From positions 1 through 64,000 of the forward strand of contig JAFXIS010000028.1 of the NCBI GenBank assembly GCA_017532885.1: a stretch of DNA of 64,000 nt, written 5' to 3'. Shown in pieces: positions 33,998 to 43,152 of the stretch. This DNA is from Alistipes sp. (lineage in GTDB: Bacteria > Bacteroidota > Bacteroidia > Bacteroidales > Rikenellaceae). Under the pieces are notes generated by a model, which did no database searches, was not told where the DNA came from, and worked only from the letters and a program-made list of their open reading frames with translations. The position numbers were made by a program, and so were the translations under genes. Positions within the stretch are counted from its first letter, which is position 1; every line of letters begins with the position of its first letter.

Positions 33998-35101
33998 CTA
34001 ATTTTCTGTTTTCTTTATCTCGCTCGGTGTGGGTTTTGCATTTGCCGCCACCTCTTGTTGGCGAATTTGCTCATCCAAACCTAAATTCAGCGTGCGTATA
34101 GCTTTGCCACCGCTATATATAAATTCGGTACAAATCTGAACAAGTGTCGCTCCGGCATCAAGCATTGCCTTGGCATCTTCTGCGGTTGCTATGCCTCCGC
34201 AGCCGATAATGGGATAAGTGCCATTTGAACGCTCATGTATGCGCTTAATAACTTCCAACGCGCGGCTCTTTAGCGGCTTTCCGCTTATTGTGCCGGGTAT
34301 GCGGCCCATGCGGTGTATCTTGTCGGCAGAATTTTCTAACCCGTAACGCCCTGTGGTACCTGCTACGGCGACTATACCATCCAAAGGTGTGTCGAGCATG
34401 ATGTCGGTCATCATATCAATCTGCTCGTCGCTCATGTCGGGCGAAATCTTTAGCAGGATGGGACGATATTGGTTTTGACCGCGACGGAACTCAAACAGAG
34501 GTGTGAGAATATTCATAATCTCCGCTCTGTCGGTCGGGATATATGGCGTTGCGGTAGTATTCAAACAGATATTTACTGTGAAATAGTCCACATATTGATA
34601 CAAGGGTCGGAACAATCTCAAATACTCTCTGGGGGCATCTTCTCGCTCGGTGAGGGCGTTTTTTGCAATGTTGCATCCTACGACAATGCGATTGCGATGT
34701 CGCTTTATATTCTCGATAACTTGCTCTACTCCGGCGCTCTCGATTTGCGAGTTATAGAGCAGCGCATGATCCTTTTTTAGTTGGAACAGATAGGGATGCG
34801 GCGAAGAGCCCTGCTCGCGTGGTGTAATGCTGCCAATCTCGACAAATCCGAATCCTGCAGCCGCCAAAGAGTCTATAATTTCGCCATTGCGGTCTATGCC
34901 GGCAGCCAAACCGATAGGGGAACTGAAGCGAATGCCGAAAACATCACGCCCCAAATGGGAATTCTTTATGCCATAAAGCGTATGTAGAATATATCGCCCC
35001 AAAGGTAGCTTTTGCATCGTGCGCCACCTCCAAATCTTAAAGTGCAGTTTGCAATCTGCGCTCATCAGATATTTCAAGGGCTTTGTCAGTAACTTTATCA
35101 T
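33998..35101 (-). CDS. pyrD: Class 2 dihydroorotate dehydrogenase-like flavoprotein with altered active site
   Basis: 367 residues. The overall sequence follows the class 2 DHODH fold (SPIGLAAGIDRNGE, FGFVEIGSITP, LLKISPD, TISGKPLKSRALEVI, IIGCGGIATAEDA), and FMN-contact regions look preserved. Substrate-contact positions do not: the GFNN motif reads QIES (119-122), the NxSSPNT loop reads NICLNT (177-182), so the catalytic Ser position holds Cys or Leu and the Pro-Asn is gone, the TNTT motif reads AGTT (247-250), and the flavin-site Lys is Arg71. It may be an inactive or retargeted paralog. It precedes cinA-pncB in one unit. Confidence 0.75.
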   Translation of the reverse strand: MIKLLTKPLKYLMSADCKLHFKIWRWRTMQKLPLGRYILHTLYGIKNSHLGRDVFGIRFSSPIGLAAGIDRNGEIIDSLAAAGFGFVEIGSITPREQGSSPHPYLFQLKKDHALLYNSQIESAGVEQVIENIKRHRNRIVVGCNIAKNALTEREDAPREYLRLFRPLYQYVDYFTVNICLNTTATPYIPTDRAEIMNILTPLFEFRRGQNQYRPILLKISPDMSDEQIDMMTDIMLDTPLDGIVAVAGTTGRYGLENSADKIHRMGRIPGTISGKPLKSRALEVIKRIHERSNGTYPIIGCGGIATAEDAKAMLDAGATLVQICTEFIYSGGKAIRTLNLGLDEQIRQQEVAANAKPTPSEIKKTEN

Positions 35102-35130
35102 AGCTTCATCTTTTTACCTCGCAAGGCTTG

Positions 35131-36780
35131 TTATTTCGAGAGGTCGCAGTCCAATGTGATTCTGCCATTCGAGGGATATATGCGCAAAACGCGACGACCT
35201 TCCCCCTTTTCAAACCTGCCGCAAATGGCATTTACCTCATAGGCGTTACCATTTAGTTCCGCCTTGATTTTCTTGGTCGATATCTCGGTAAATGGGGCAT
35301 GCTTCCCATTTGCAACGGTCAGTTCCAATGCCCATTTTACTCTGCTGTTGGGCATGCTTACCTCCAAACTCTTCTCCTTGCAACTAATTTTGAGATAGCC
35401 CTCCTTATGAGAGCATCGTGCAACGAGTTCCGAGCCTCGCTCCTCGACTTCGGGACGCCCCGGCTTTATTTCGCGCGAAGAGCCGTCGTCGAGAATCTCG
35501 ACTAATCGCATGCCTGCCCACCAAGATGAGGTACTCCATAAATAACCATCCACGAATGGGAAGGTCATAAATTCGCATTTGTTTGATGTGCAGGGTGTTG
35601 TCAGGTAGTTGGATTCCACGCGCTCGTCAAAGAGGTGAATATCGCGGAAACGGAATTCGTTATGCGTCCACATCATATTTACGCGATAATAACGACTATT
35701 ATACCATATACTACCTATGGGATTGTCGTTTTGGTCCAACATTGCGGTTACCGATGTTGCAGGCGTGAGCGGGAAATTTTTCTTAAACCATGCTCCCGAT
35801 TCGGCGAGGGTCTCCACCCTTACACGACCCTCTTTGCGCCATTGGGCTACAAGCGGTATCTGGATATTCCAGCCCTTCTCGATGCGTCGCCATGAGAAGG
35901 AGTTCTCTTGACCGACATGCACATAATTAAACGCCAATGATGGTTTTGTGAACATCGTGCGGAAATACCACTCCACCCATTTCTGATTGTCACCGGCTCC
36001 ACTGCATGCAGGCTCTAAGGTAATCACTCCCTGTGGCGCATTCAGGCTTGTGTCATACTGATATATGGGGTCGCTGCCCAACATACGGAATATGGGCACG
36101 GGGATTTGCCCTGCTTTGGTTTGAGCCGGCATATAGGCATTTACTCGGCTGGGGTAGTATGCCTGATTCCAATAGCCGCCCCAAAGCGTGTAACCATCGG
36201 TGCCGTATTGGTCGCGGCAGTTGCACGAAGCTATGATTCCATACTTCTCGTACATATATGCGAGTGTATGGGCATCAATAAACCATGAGCCGACAGACTT
36301 GGGGTAAGAACCGAAAATCTCCTTGAACTTTGCCATATAGACATCGACCAGAATCTCGCGCTCCTCGGGGGTGTAACCTGTGGCGAAGCCTACATCGGCA
36401 TGCCAATCCCACGGATAGCGTCCTCGCCACTTCAAACCGGCAGCTTCGACATGCGGTTTGGTAATCTCCCACCAACCGCCCACCTCCGAATACTCGGGGA
36501 GCGATGTTTTTAACAACTCCTGATAACGAGGAGTGATGAGGGCGTCGTATTGCAACAGGAATGTTGCCGGCAGAGCCTTGTCGTTAAGGTCCTCAAGTTG
36601 TTTTTTAACAGTTTGAAAAAGAATATCTTGGCTGTAATTCACCTCATCGCGCGGCTCTAACAGACGCACGAAATTTATGATATTGACGATGCGGGGTTGC
36701 GATGGAATTTGCGCGTGCGCAATCATCGTTGAACCAACAAACAGAGTGATGGCAATAAGAAAATATTTGATTCCTTTCAT
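35131..36780 (-). CDS. Secreted protein of unknown function (possible carbohydrate-active barrel)
   Basis: 549 residues with a cleavable signal peptide (residues 1-23, ending AHAQ). The N-terminal two thirds look like an alpha/beta barrel: LPATFLLQYDALITPRY, GRYPWDWHADVGFATGYTPEE, then SVGSWFIDAHTLAYMYEKYGI, which recalls polysaccharide-deacetylase/GH57-like barrels; the C-terminal third looks like beta domains. It resembles secreted Bacteroidales proteins annotated DUF3863/DUF3864, but I am not sure. It lies 29 bases upstream of the DHODH-like gene and has its own -7 box. Confidence 0.7.
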   Translation of the reverse strand: MKGIKYFLIAITLFVGSTMIAHAQIPSQPRIVNIINFVRLLEPRDEVNYSQDILFQTVKKQLEDLNDKALPATFLLQYDALITPRYQELLKTSLPEYSEVGGWWEITKPHVEAAGLKWRGRYPWDWHADVGFATGYTPEEREILVDVYMAKFKEIFGSYPKSVGSWFIDAHTLAYMYEKYGIIASCNCRDQYGTDGYTLWGGYWNQAYYPSRVNAYMPAQTKAGQIPVPIFRMLGSDPIYQYDTSLNAPQGVITLEPACSGAGDNQKWVEWYFRTMFTKPSLAFNYVHVGQENSFSWRRIEKGWNIQIPLVAQWRKEGRVRVETLAESGAWFKKNFPLTPATSVTAMLDQNDNPIGSIWYNSRYYRVNMMWTHNEFRFRDIHLFDERVESNYLTTPCTSNKCEFMTFPFVDGYLWSTSSWWAGMRLVEILDDGSSREIKPGRPEVEERGSELVARCSHKEGYLKISCKEKSLEVSMPNSRVKWALELTVANGKHAPFTEISTKKIKAELNGNAYEVNAICGRFEKGEGRRVLRIYPSNGRITLDCDLSK

Positions 36781-36803
36781 GATGAAAACATCTTTATAGA
36801 TTG

Positions 36804-36849
36804 CAAATATACGAAAATTTTCCTCTTTTCGCTTAATTTCTTATCTTTG
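36804..36849. promoter_or_regulatory. Divergent promoters between two secreted-protein genes
   Basis: Minus-strand TATATTTG (36811-36804) serves the gene ending at 36780; plus-strand TATCTTTG (36842-36849) serves the gene at 36878. Confidence 0.6.
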
Positions 36850-36877
36850 CAAAGCAAAACTTTAATATCCGATTACA

Positions 36878-39205
36878 ATGAAACAACCGTTTTCTTTTTT
36901 TCGAGGTCTGTTTTTTGCTGCCATTGTGGTAGTTTTCTTTTTGTCGGCAGAGGGTGCCGTAGCGCAGAACAAAGTCGTGATGCCTGATGAGAATGGCTCA
37001 AAAGAGGCAATCGTGTTCGACTATTTCCCTTCACGCCAGCACGCTTTTGTGTGGCGAAATTGGAGTGTTGTTGATAAAGAGCGTTTGGCGGAGGTTATGG
37101 CAACTTCGGTCGAGAATATCGAGCGCATGGCGGTGTCGATGGGCTTGAGTAAGAAGCAGAAAATCGAGCCAGAGTGGGCAACTACGAACGGATATATTAC
37201 GCTTTTGCGTCGAAATTGGCATCTGCTTCCCTATGAGCAACTTGTGCAGTTGCTTGGTATGGAACGCGAGGAGTTGAAATATCGCTTGATAGAGGATGAT
37301 TTTCTGTTTGAAAAGTTGGGTAGCATGAAACCTAAATGCGAACCATTGGTCTATGTTGAACCCGACGAGGAGTTGCTGCGTCGAGTAGAGCAGTTTGCCA
37401 AAGATGTAAAGCCGCTTGTTAAGGAGGCTTACGATGTTGAGGAGGAGCGCTTCGGATTTATGCGTGAATTCGAGAAGGTGAAGAGAGTTAAGACGAGTGC
37501 CGCACAGCAGGATAATGAGGGCTTTGAACTCAGAATGATATTCCCATATTTCGGTGACTATGGCGACCCGTTGTTGGACGAGGAGTTAAGCTCTTACCCC
37601 GAGGAGTTGTTCCGTCGTCTTTCGGAGGCGGGTGTGAATGGTGTATGGCTGCACTCTGTATTGCGTATGATGGTTTTGCCTGAGGGTGGATTCCCGGGTG
37701 ATGCGAAGGCTCCGGAGCGTATCGAGGGCTTAAAGCGTTTGGTTGCAAGAGCCGAGAAATATGGAGTTAAAATCTATCTCTATCTCAACGAGCCGCGAGC
37801 TATGCTTAAGGATTATTTCGTGGGGAATGCGGAGCGTGAGGCGTTGGCAGGCCCCGAATTTCAGGGTTTGCACTCGTTCTGCACCTCAAACCCCGAGGTG
37901 CTGAAGTGGATGTCGGATTCGATGGAAAACCTCTTTAGCAAAGTTGAGGGTTTGGGAGGAGTCTTTACCATCACCGCTTCGGAAAATTATACTTCGTGTG
38001 CTTCGCGACCTTATGCTCATAGTCATTGCCCTTTGTGCAAGGATAGACCCTATGCCGACATTATTGTCGATGTAAATACCGCAATCGAGCAGGGCGTTCA
38101 TCGTGGAAATCCCGATGCGAAGGTTATTGTTTGGGATTGGGGCTGGCCTGACAAGGAGTGCGAGGAGATTATATCTCGCCTGCCGAAGAGTTGCTGGTTT
38201 ATGGCAGTCAGCGAGTGGGGAAAGCCTATCGAGCGAGGTGGCGTGAAGTCAGAAATTGGAGAATACTCTCTCTCGGCTGTGGGTCCCGGACCGCGTGCAT
38301 TGCGAAATTGGGCGTTTGCTCGCAAGGCGGGTTTGAAAACCGTGGCAAAGGTGCAGGTAAATGCTACTTGGGAGATGTCGGTAGTGCCCTCTGTTCCGGT
38401 GTTGGATTTGGTGGCACAGCATGCCGAGAATCTGTCGAGCCAAGATGTTAATGGCGTGATGCTCAGCTGGTCGTTGGGCGGTTATCCGTCGGAGAATCTC
38501 AAGTTGTTCCAATCGTTCCGCAAGGGCGATACGGCTAATGACGCTGTGGAGCGTTTGGCTTATTCGGAGTATGGCGAAAAGGCGGCTGCGAAGGTGCGTG
38601 AGGCGTGGAGAGTATGTTCGGAGGGCTTCAAGAACTTCCCCTTCCAGATGCGCATGCTCTATTCTGGCCCGCAGCATTGGGGACCATCGAATCCTATGTT
38701 CACCCGACCTACGGGCTATCCTGCAACATTCGTTGTAGGTATTCCGTATGATGATGTCTATTATTGGAAGACGATATATCCAATGGATGTATGGTTTGAT
38801 TTGATGGATAAGAGCGCCGATGGCTTTGGTGAGGGCGTAAAACTCTTGCAGGAGGCTTTGGAGGTTGTCGATGCCAAATATCGTAAGGCTTTGGAGGTGG
38901 AACTTGGTCGTATGCAGGCGGTATATAACCACCTGAAGTCGGGCGTTGAGCAGGGTCGATTCTTCGATGCCCGTAATCGCTATTTGAAGGCTGCGAGCGA
39001 CGAGGAACGCGAGGAGTGCAAGGCAACGATGCGCAGGGCTTTGGAGATAAACAAAGAGATTATTGCCGAGCATGTGAAAGTTGTGACACGCGACTCCTCA
39101 ATCGGCTATGAGTCGTCGAGCCAATATTTCTATGTGCCTGCCGATTTGGTTGAGGCATATGCGAGTGTATGCTATGCTGAGCGTTGGCTCGAAGAGTTGA
39201 AATAG
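36878..39205 (+). CDS. Large secreted putative TIM-barrel glycoside hydrolase
   Basis: 775 residues, signal peptide 1-29 (ending AVAQ). A helical region (about 55-180) precedes a probable TIM barrel (about 215-540): LRMIFPYFGDYGDP, AGVNGVWLHSVLRMM, GVKIYLYLNEPRAM, GVFTITASENYTSC, AKVIVWDWGWPD, and VNGVMLSWSLGGYPS mark successive strands, as in GH20/GH84-type barrels. The C-terminal 200 residues are helical. A Cys-rich patch (CASRPYAHSHCPLCKD) may bind metal. The family is not firmly recognised. It is divergent from another secreted-protein gene and followed by queA after 8 bases. Confidence 0.7.
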   Translation: MKQPFSFFRGLFFAAIVVVFFLSAEGAVAQNKVVMPDENGSKEAIVFDYFPSRQHAFVWRNWSVVDKERLAEVMATSVENIERMAVSMGLSKKQKIEPEWATTNGYITLLRRNWHLLPYEQLVQLLGMEREELKYRLIEDDFLFEKLGSMKPKCEPLVYVEPDEELLRRVEQFAKDVKPLVKEAYDVEEERFGFMREFEKVKRVKTSAAQQDNEGFELRMIFPYFGDYGDPLLDEELSSYPEELFRRLSEAGVNGVWLHSVLRMMVLPEGGFPGDAKAPERIEGLKRLVARAEKYGVKIYLYLNEPRAMLKDYFVGNAEREALAGPEFQGLHSFCTSNPEVLKWMSDSMENLFSKVEGLGGVFTITASENYTSCASRPYAHSHCPLCKDRPYADIIVDVNTAIEQGVHRGNPDAKVIVWDWGWPDKECEEIISRLPKSCWFMAVSEWGKPIERGGVKSEIGEYSLSAVGPGPRALRNWAFARKAGLKTVAKVQVNATWEMSVVPSVPVLDLVAQHAENLSSQDVNGVMLSWSLGGYPSENLKLFQSFRKGDTANDAVERLAYSEYGEKAAAKVREAWRVCSEGFKNFPFQMRMLYSGPQHWGPSNPMFTRPTGYPATFVVGIPYDDVYYWKTIYPMDVWFDLMDKSADGFGEGVKLLQEALEVVDAKYRKALEVELGRMQAVYNHLKSGVEQGRFFDARNRYLKAASDEEREECKATMRRALEINKEIIAEHVKVVTRDSSIGYESSSQYFYVPADLVEAYASVCYAERWLEELK

Positions 39206-39213
39206 ACAAACAT

Positions 39214-40431
39214 ATGGAACGATATATAGATATAAACGATTTTGATTATCCACTGCCAGACGAGCGGATTGCGAAATTTCCGTTAGAGAGGCGCAGCGAC
39301 TCGAAACTCTTGGTCTATCGCAATGGCGATATTCGCGAGAGCCGCTTTGCACACCTTGCGGAGGAGTTGCCAAAAGGCTCGTTGCTGGTATTTAATAATA
39401 CGAAGGTTATCCGCGCGAGGGTTATTATGCATAAGCCTTCGGGTGCGCGTATCGAGGTCTTTTGCTTGGAGCCGCATCAACCGGCCGATTATGAGCGAGC
39501 ATTTGCCGTAAAGCGAGAGTGCGAGTGGAGTTGTATTGTGGGTAATCTGAAAAAGTGGAAAGAGGGCTTTGTCGAGATAAATTTCGATTTGAAGGGCGAG
39601 GAGTGTCAGTTGCGTGCCGAAATTAAGGAGCGAGGCGATAGGGAGCATATCGTGCGTTTCGAGTGGGAGGTTGATTTAACCTTCGGGCAATTATTGGAGC
39701 ATTTGGGCCGCATACCCATCCCGCCATACCTTAATCGTGAGAGTGAAGATATCGACCTTACGCGTTATCAGACCGTATATTCGAAGTTTGAGGGCTCGGT
39801 TGCAGCACCTACGGCAGGTCTGCACTTTACCGATGAAATTATCGCGCAGATGCGTGATGAGGGGTTTTGCTTCGACGAGGTTACGCTCCATGTTGGCGCC
39901 GGAACCTTCCTGCCCGTAAAGAGTGACGATGCAACGAAGCACCCTATGCACACCGAACATTTCGAGGTTCGGCTCTCGACGCTTGAAAACCTGTTGGCTC
40001 ATTGTGGCGATGTTACGGCTGTGGGTACTACTTCGGTACGCACTTTGGAGTCATTGCCGGTGCTGGGTTGGAGAGTGCGCTGTGGCGGCGAGCCTCGTGC
40101 AGATGAGGTGATAGGGCAGTGGGAGAGCTACGATATACCGGCCGACTATTCGGGTCGCGAAGTGTTGGAGGATTTGATTGGTTACATGCGTCGTGAGGGC
40201 TTGGAGCGATTGAAGGCAGCTACGCAGATTATGATTACACCTTTGGGCTTCAAATTCCGCATTGTGAGCCGCATTATTACCAATTTCCATCAGCCAAAAT
40301 CAACACTTCTGCTGTTAGTGTCGGCATATGTGGGCGAGGATTGGCGACGGATGTATCGCTTTGCGCTGGATAACGGTTTCCGCTTCCTCTCGTATGGTGA
40401 CTCGTCACTTTTGGTGGTGGATAATAAATAG
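39214..40431 (+). CDS. queA: tRNA preQ1(34) S-adenosylmethionine ribosyltransferase-isomerase
   Basis: 405 residues from the ATG at 39214; an upstream ATG at 39184 lies inside the previous gene. QueA transfers the ribose part of SAM to preQ1 in tRNA, giving epoxyqueuosine. The N-terminus DFDYPLPDERIAKFPLERRSDSKLLVY, the central SVAAPTAGLHFTDE and VTLHVGAGTFLPV, and the C-terminal TNFHQPKSTLLLLVSAYVG are diagnostic. It is somewhat longer than E. coli QueA, as often seen in Bacteroidetes. Confidence 0.96.
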   Translation: MERYIDINDFDYPLPDERIAKFPLERRSDSKLLVYRNGDIRESRFAHLAEELPKGSLLVFNNTKVIRARVIMHKPSGARIEVFCLEPHQPADYERAFAVKRECEWSCIVGNLKKWKEGFVEINFDLKGEECQLRAEIKERGDREHIVRFEWEVDLTFGQLLEHLGRIPIPPYLNRESEDIDLTRYQTVYSKFEGSVAAPTAGLHFTDEIIAQMRDEGFCFDEVTLHVGAGTFLPVKSDDATKHPMHTEHFEVRLSTLENLLAHCGDVTAVGTTSVRTLESLPVLGWRVRCGGEPRADEVIGQWESYDIPADYSGREVLEDLIGYMRREGLERLKAATQIMITPLGFKFRIVSRIITNFHQPKSTLLLLVSAYVGEDWRRMYRFALDNGFRFLSYGDSSLLVVDNK

Positions 40432-40440
40432 TATTGGATT

Positions 40441-41211
40441 ATGACTTCGCTTTACGATAATATAATTTTTGGCCCCGTGCGTTCGCGTCGCTTGGGCCTT
40501 TCGTTGGGTGTTAATCTGTTGCCCGTAGAGTCGAAATTGTGCAATTTCGATTGCATCTATTGCGAATGTGGCTGGAATGCCGACCATGCGGGGCGTCGTC
40601 GTTTTAATTCGCGCGAGGATGTGTTTCAGATGCTTGCCGCTACGCTCGATAGAATGGTTGCGGAGGGGCAATTACCCGATGTAATAACATTTGCCGGCAA
40701 TGGCGAGCCTACGATGCACCCGGAGTTTGAGGCTATTATCGACGATACCATAGCATTGAGGGATGCAAAATGCCCTGCGGCAAAGGTGTCGGTGCTGAGC
40801 AATGCTACGCAGATTCATCGCGAGGATGTGCGTCGTGCATTGTTGCGCGTGGATAATAATATCTTGAAACTCGACTCGGCGTTCGATGATACGGTGCAAC
40901 TTATAAACAAACCCTGTGGCGAGTATAGCGTGGAGCGTCAAGTTGAGCTGATGAAGCTCTTCGAGGGGCATTTTATCTTGCAGACGATGTTTTTGCGTGG
41001 CGAGTATAATGGTCGAAGGGTTGATAACACCACCTCGGAGCAGGTGGAGGCGTGGTTGCGCATAGTGAAGGAGATATCACCGCAGAAGGTTATGGTTTAT
41101 TCACTCGATAGGGACACCCCATGCCCTACTTTGGAGAAGGTTTCGCGCGAGGAATTGCTCCAAATCGCCGAACAAGTTACGGCTTTGGGTATAGAGTGTT
41201 CGGTGGCATAG
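40441..41211 (+). CDS. Radical SAM protein of unknown substrate
   Basis: 256 residues. The iron-sulfur motif is CNFDCIYCECG near residue 33, with the opening DNIIFGPVRSRRLGLSLGVNLLP typical of a small radical-SAM family common in Bacteroidetes. The SAM-binding segment FAGNGEPTMHPEF follows. It lacks a clear SPASM or auxiliary-cluster domain. It lies 9 bases after queA; a link to queuosine is possible but unproven. Confidence 0.87.
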   Translation: MTSLYDNIIFGPVRSRRLGLSLGVNLLPVESKLCNFDCIYCECGWNADHAGRRRFNSREDVFQMLAATLDRMVAEGQLPDVITFAGNGEPTMHPEFEAIIDDTIALRDAKCPAAKVSVLSNATQIHREDVRRALLRVDNNILKLDSAFDDTVQLINKPCGEYSVERQVELMKLFEGHFILQTMFLRGEYNGRRVDNTTSEQVEAWLRIVKEISPQKVMVYSLDRDTPCPTLEKVSREELLQIAEQVTALGIECSVA

Positions 41212-41225
41212 TGTGAGCATGCTTC

Positions 41226-41254
41226 TTGCAAGAGAGGAAAAAAGAGTATATTTG
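41226..41254 (+). promoter_or_regulatory. Promoter immediately upstream of dxs
   Basis: TTG at 41226-41228 and TATATTTG at 41247-41254 are 18 bases apart. The ATG of dxs begins six bases after the -7 box, about where transcription should start. Confidence 0.6.
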
Positions 41255-41259
41255 TGACG

Positions 41260-43152
41260 ATGAAATCGCTTGAACATATAGAATACGATTTGTTATATAA
41301 GGTAAATTCGCCTGCCGAGTTAAAAAAACTCTCGGTAGATGAGTTGCCGCGCTATTGTCGTGAGTTGAGGCAATATATCATCGAGGAGTGCTCGAAAAAT
41401 CCGGGACATTTGGCGTCGAGCCTCGGTGCGGTGGAACTTACTGTGGCGATACATTATGTCTACGATACGCCGCACGATAAATTGGTGTGGGATGTAGGAC
41501 ATCAAGCCTATGCTCATAAGATTATCACAGGTCGTCGCGACGCATTCCCCGAAAATCGCAAGGCAGGAGGCTTGAGCGGCTTCCCGCGTATGGCAGAGAG
41601 CGAATACGATTCGTTTGGTGCGGGGCATGCCTCGACCTCAATCTCGGCAGCTTTCGGTATGGCAAAGGCTGCGGAACTGAAGGGCGAGAAGCGAAATGTC
41701 GTTGCCGTAATTGGAGATGGTGCCATGACTGGCGGTTTGGCCTTCGAAGGTCTGAACAATGCCGGAGCGGATAAAAAGAATAATTTGTTGGTTATCCTGA
41801 ATGATAACGAAATGGCTATCGACCAGGCTACGGGAGCCTTGAAACGATACTTGGCTCATGTTGCTGCGTCACGCCATTATAACGCCGTGAAGCGAACTTT
41901 GTGGCGTTGGTTTTCACATGTGCCTCCGTTGTTAAGATTCTGCCAAAAGACAGGTAACGCACTGAAGCAGGGTCTGTTGCAGAATAGTAATTTGTTTGAG
42001 AGCCTTAATTTCCGCTATTTCGGGCAGGTTAATGGTCACGATGTAAAGGATTTGGTTACAATCTTATCGTCGCTGAAGGATATCCGCGAACCAAAGTTGC
42101 TGCATGTCATTACCACAAAGGGTAAGGGCTACACTCCGGCGGAAGATAATCAGTCGGTGTGGCATGCTCCGGGGCGTTTTAACCCTTATACCGGAGAACG
42201 ATTGCCGGCAAAGGGTGGTGCGGCTCGCTATCAGGATGTCTTTGGCGAAACATTGTTGGAGTTGGCGCGTGAGGATGATAAGATTGTCGGTATCACACCC
42301 GCTATGCCGTCGGGTTGCTCGATGAATATCATGATGCAGGCGATGCCCGATAGATGCTTCGATGTGGGTATTGCCGAGGGACATGCCGTAACTTTTGCCG
42401 CGGGATTGGCTGCGGGAGGTATGCACCCTGTATGTAATATCTATTCGACCTTTATGCAGCGTGCCTACGATAATATCATTCATGATGTGGCGTTGCAAAA
42501 TCTCCCTGTTACGCTCTGCCTTGACCGCGGAGGCTTGGTTGGCGAGGATGGCGCTACACATCATGGAGCCTTCGATTTGGCATATCTCTCGTGCGTGCCA
42601 AATATGATTGTTGCGGCTCCGATGAATGAGGCAGAACTTAGAGATATGCTTGCTACGGCTGTGGCAACGCCTTCCCCGTATGCGATACGCTATCCGCGAG
42701 GCTGCGGAGAGGGTGTCGAGTGGCGCAATAAATCATTCGAGAGGATTGAAACGGGCAAAGGCCGCAAGATAAAGGGTGGCGAAGATATTGCGGTGCTTAC
42801 AATCGGTACGGTAGGTAATTTTGCCGCTACGGCAATTGCCGAGGTTGAGTCTAAGCATGCGATTTCGGTTGCGCATTACGATTTGCGTTTTGCCAAGCCC
42901 TTAGACATTGCGTTGCTGGATGAAGTAGGTCAGAAATTCTCGAAAGTTATAACCGTCGAGGATGGCGTTCTGCGTGGCGGAGTGGGAGAGGCTGTTACCC
43001 GCTACTTCAACTCAAAGGGCTACGATGTGCAAGTCGCAACACTTGGCATTGACGATAAATTTGTGGAGCAGGGTACTCCTGCCGAGTTATATGCTCAGTG
43101 TGGCTATGATGCCGCAGGCATTGAGCGCCAGATTCTTAAGATGACAAAATGA
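41260..43152 (+). CDS. dxs: 1-deoxy-D-xylulose-5-phosphate synthase
   Basis: 630 residues from the ATG at 41260. Dxs condenses pyruvate and glyceraldehyde 3-phosphate with thiamine diphosphate, the first MEP step and also a source of DXP for PLP and thiamine. Motifs: PGHLASSLGAVELT, WDVGHQAYAHKI, the ThDP motif GDGAMTGG ... LNDNEMAID, and LDRGGLVGEDGATHHG in the pyrimidine domain. The promoter abuts the start codon, so the mRNA may be leaderless. The TGA overlaps the next start (ATGA). Confidence 0.96.
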   Translation: MKSLEHIEYDLLYKVNSPAELKKLSVDELPRYCRELRQYIIEECSKNPGHLASSLGAVELTVAIHYVYDTPHDKLVWDVGHQAYAHKIITGRRDAFPENRKAGGLSGFPRMAESEYDSFGAGHASTSISAAFGMAKAAELKGEKRNVVAVIGDGAMTGGLAFEGLNNAGADKKNNLLVILNDNEMAIDQATGALKRYLAHVAASRHYNAVKRTLWRWFSHVPPLLRFCQKTGNALKQGLLQNSNLFESLNFRYFGQVNGHDVKDLVTILSSLKDIREPKLLHVITTKGKGYTPAEDNQSVWHAPGRFNPYTGERLPAKGGAARYQDVFGETLLELAREDDKIVGITPAMPSGCSMNIMMQAMPDRCFDVGIAEGHAVTFAAGLAAGGMHPVCNIYSTFMQRAYDNIIHDVALQNLPVTLCLDRGGLVGEDGATHHGAFDLAYLSCVPNMIVAAPMNEAELRDMLATAVATPSPYAIRYPRGCGEGVEWRNKSFERIETGKGRKIKGGEDIAVLTIGTVGNFAATAIAEVESKHAISVAHYDLRFAKPLDIALLDEVGQKFSKVITVEDGVLRGGVGEAVTRYFNSKGYDVQVATLGIDDKFVEQGTPAELYAQCGYDAAGIERQILKMTK

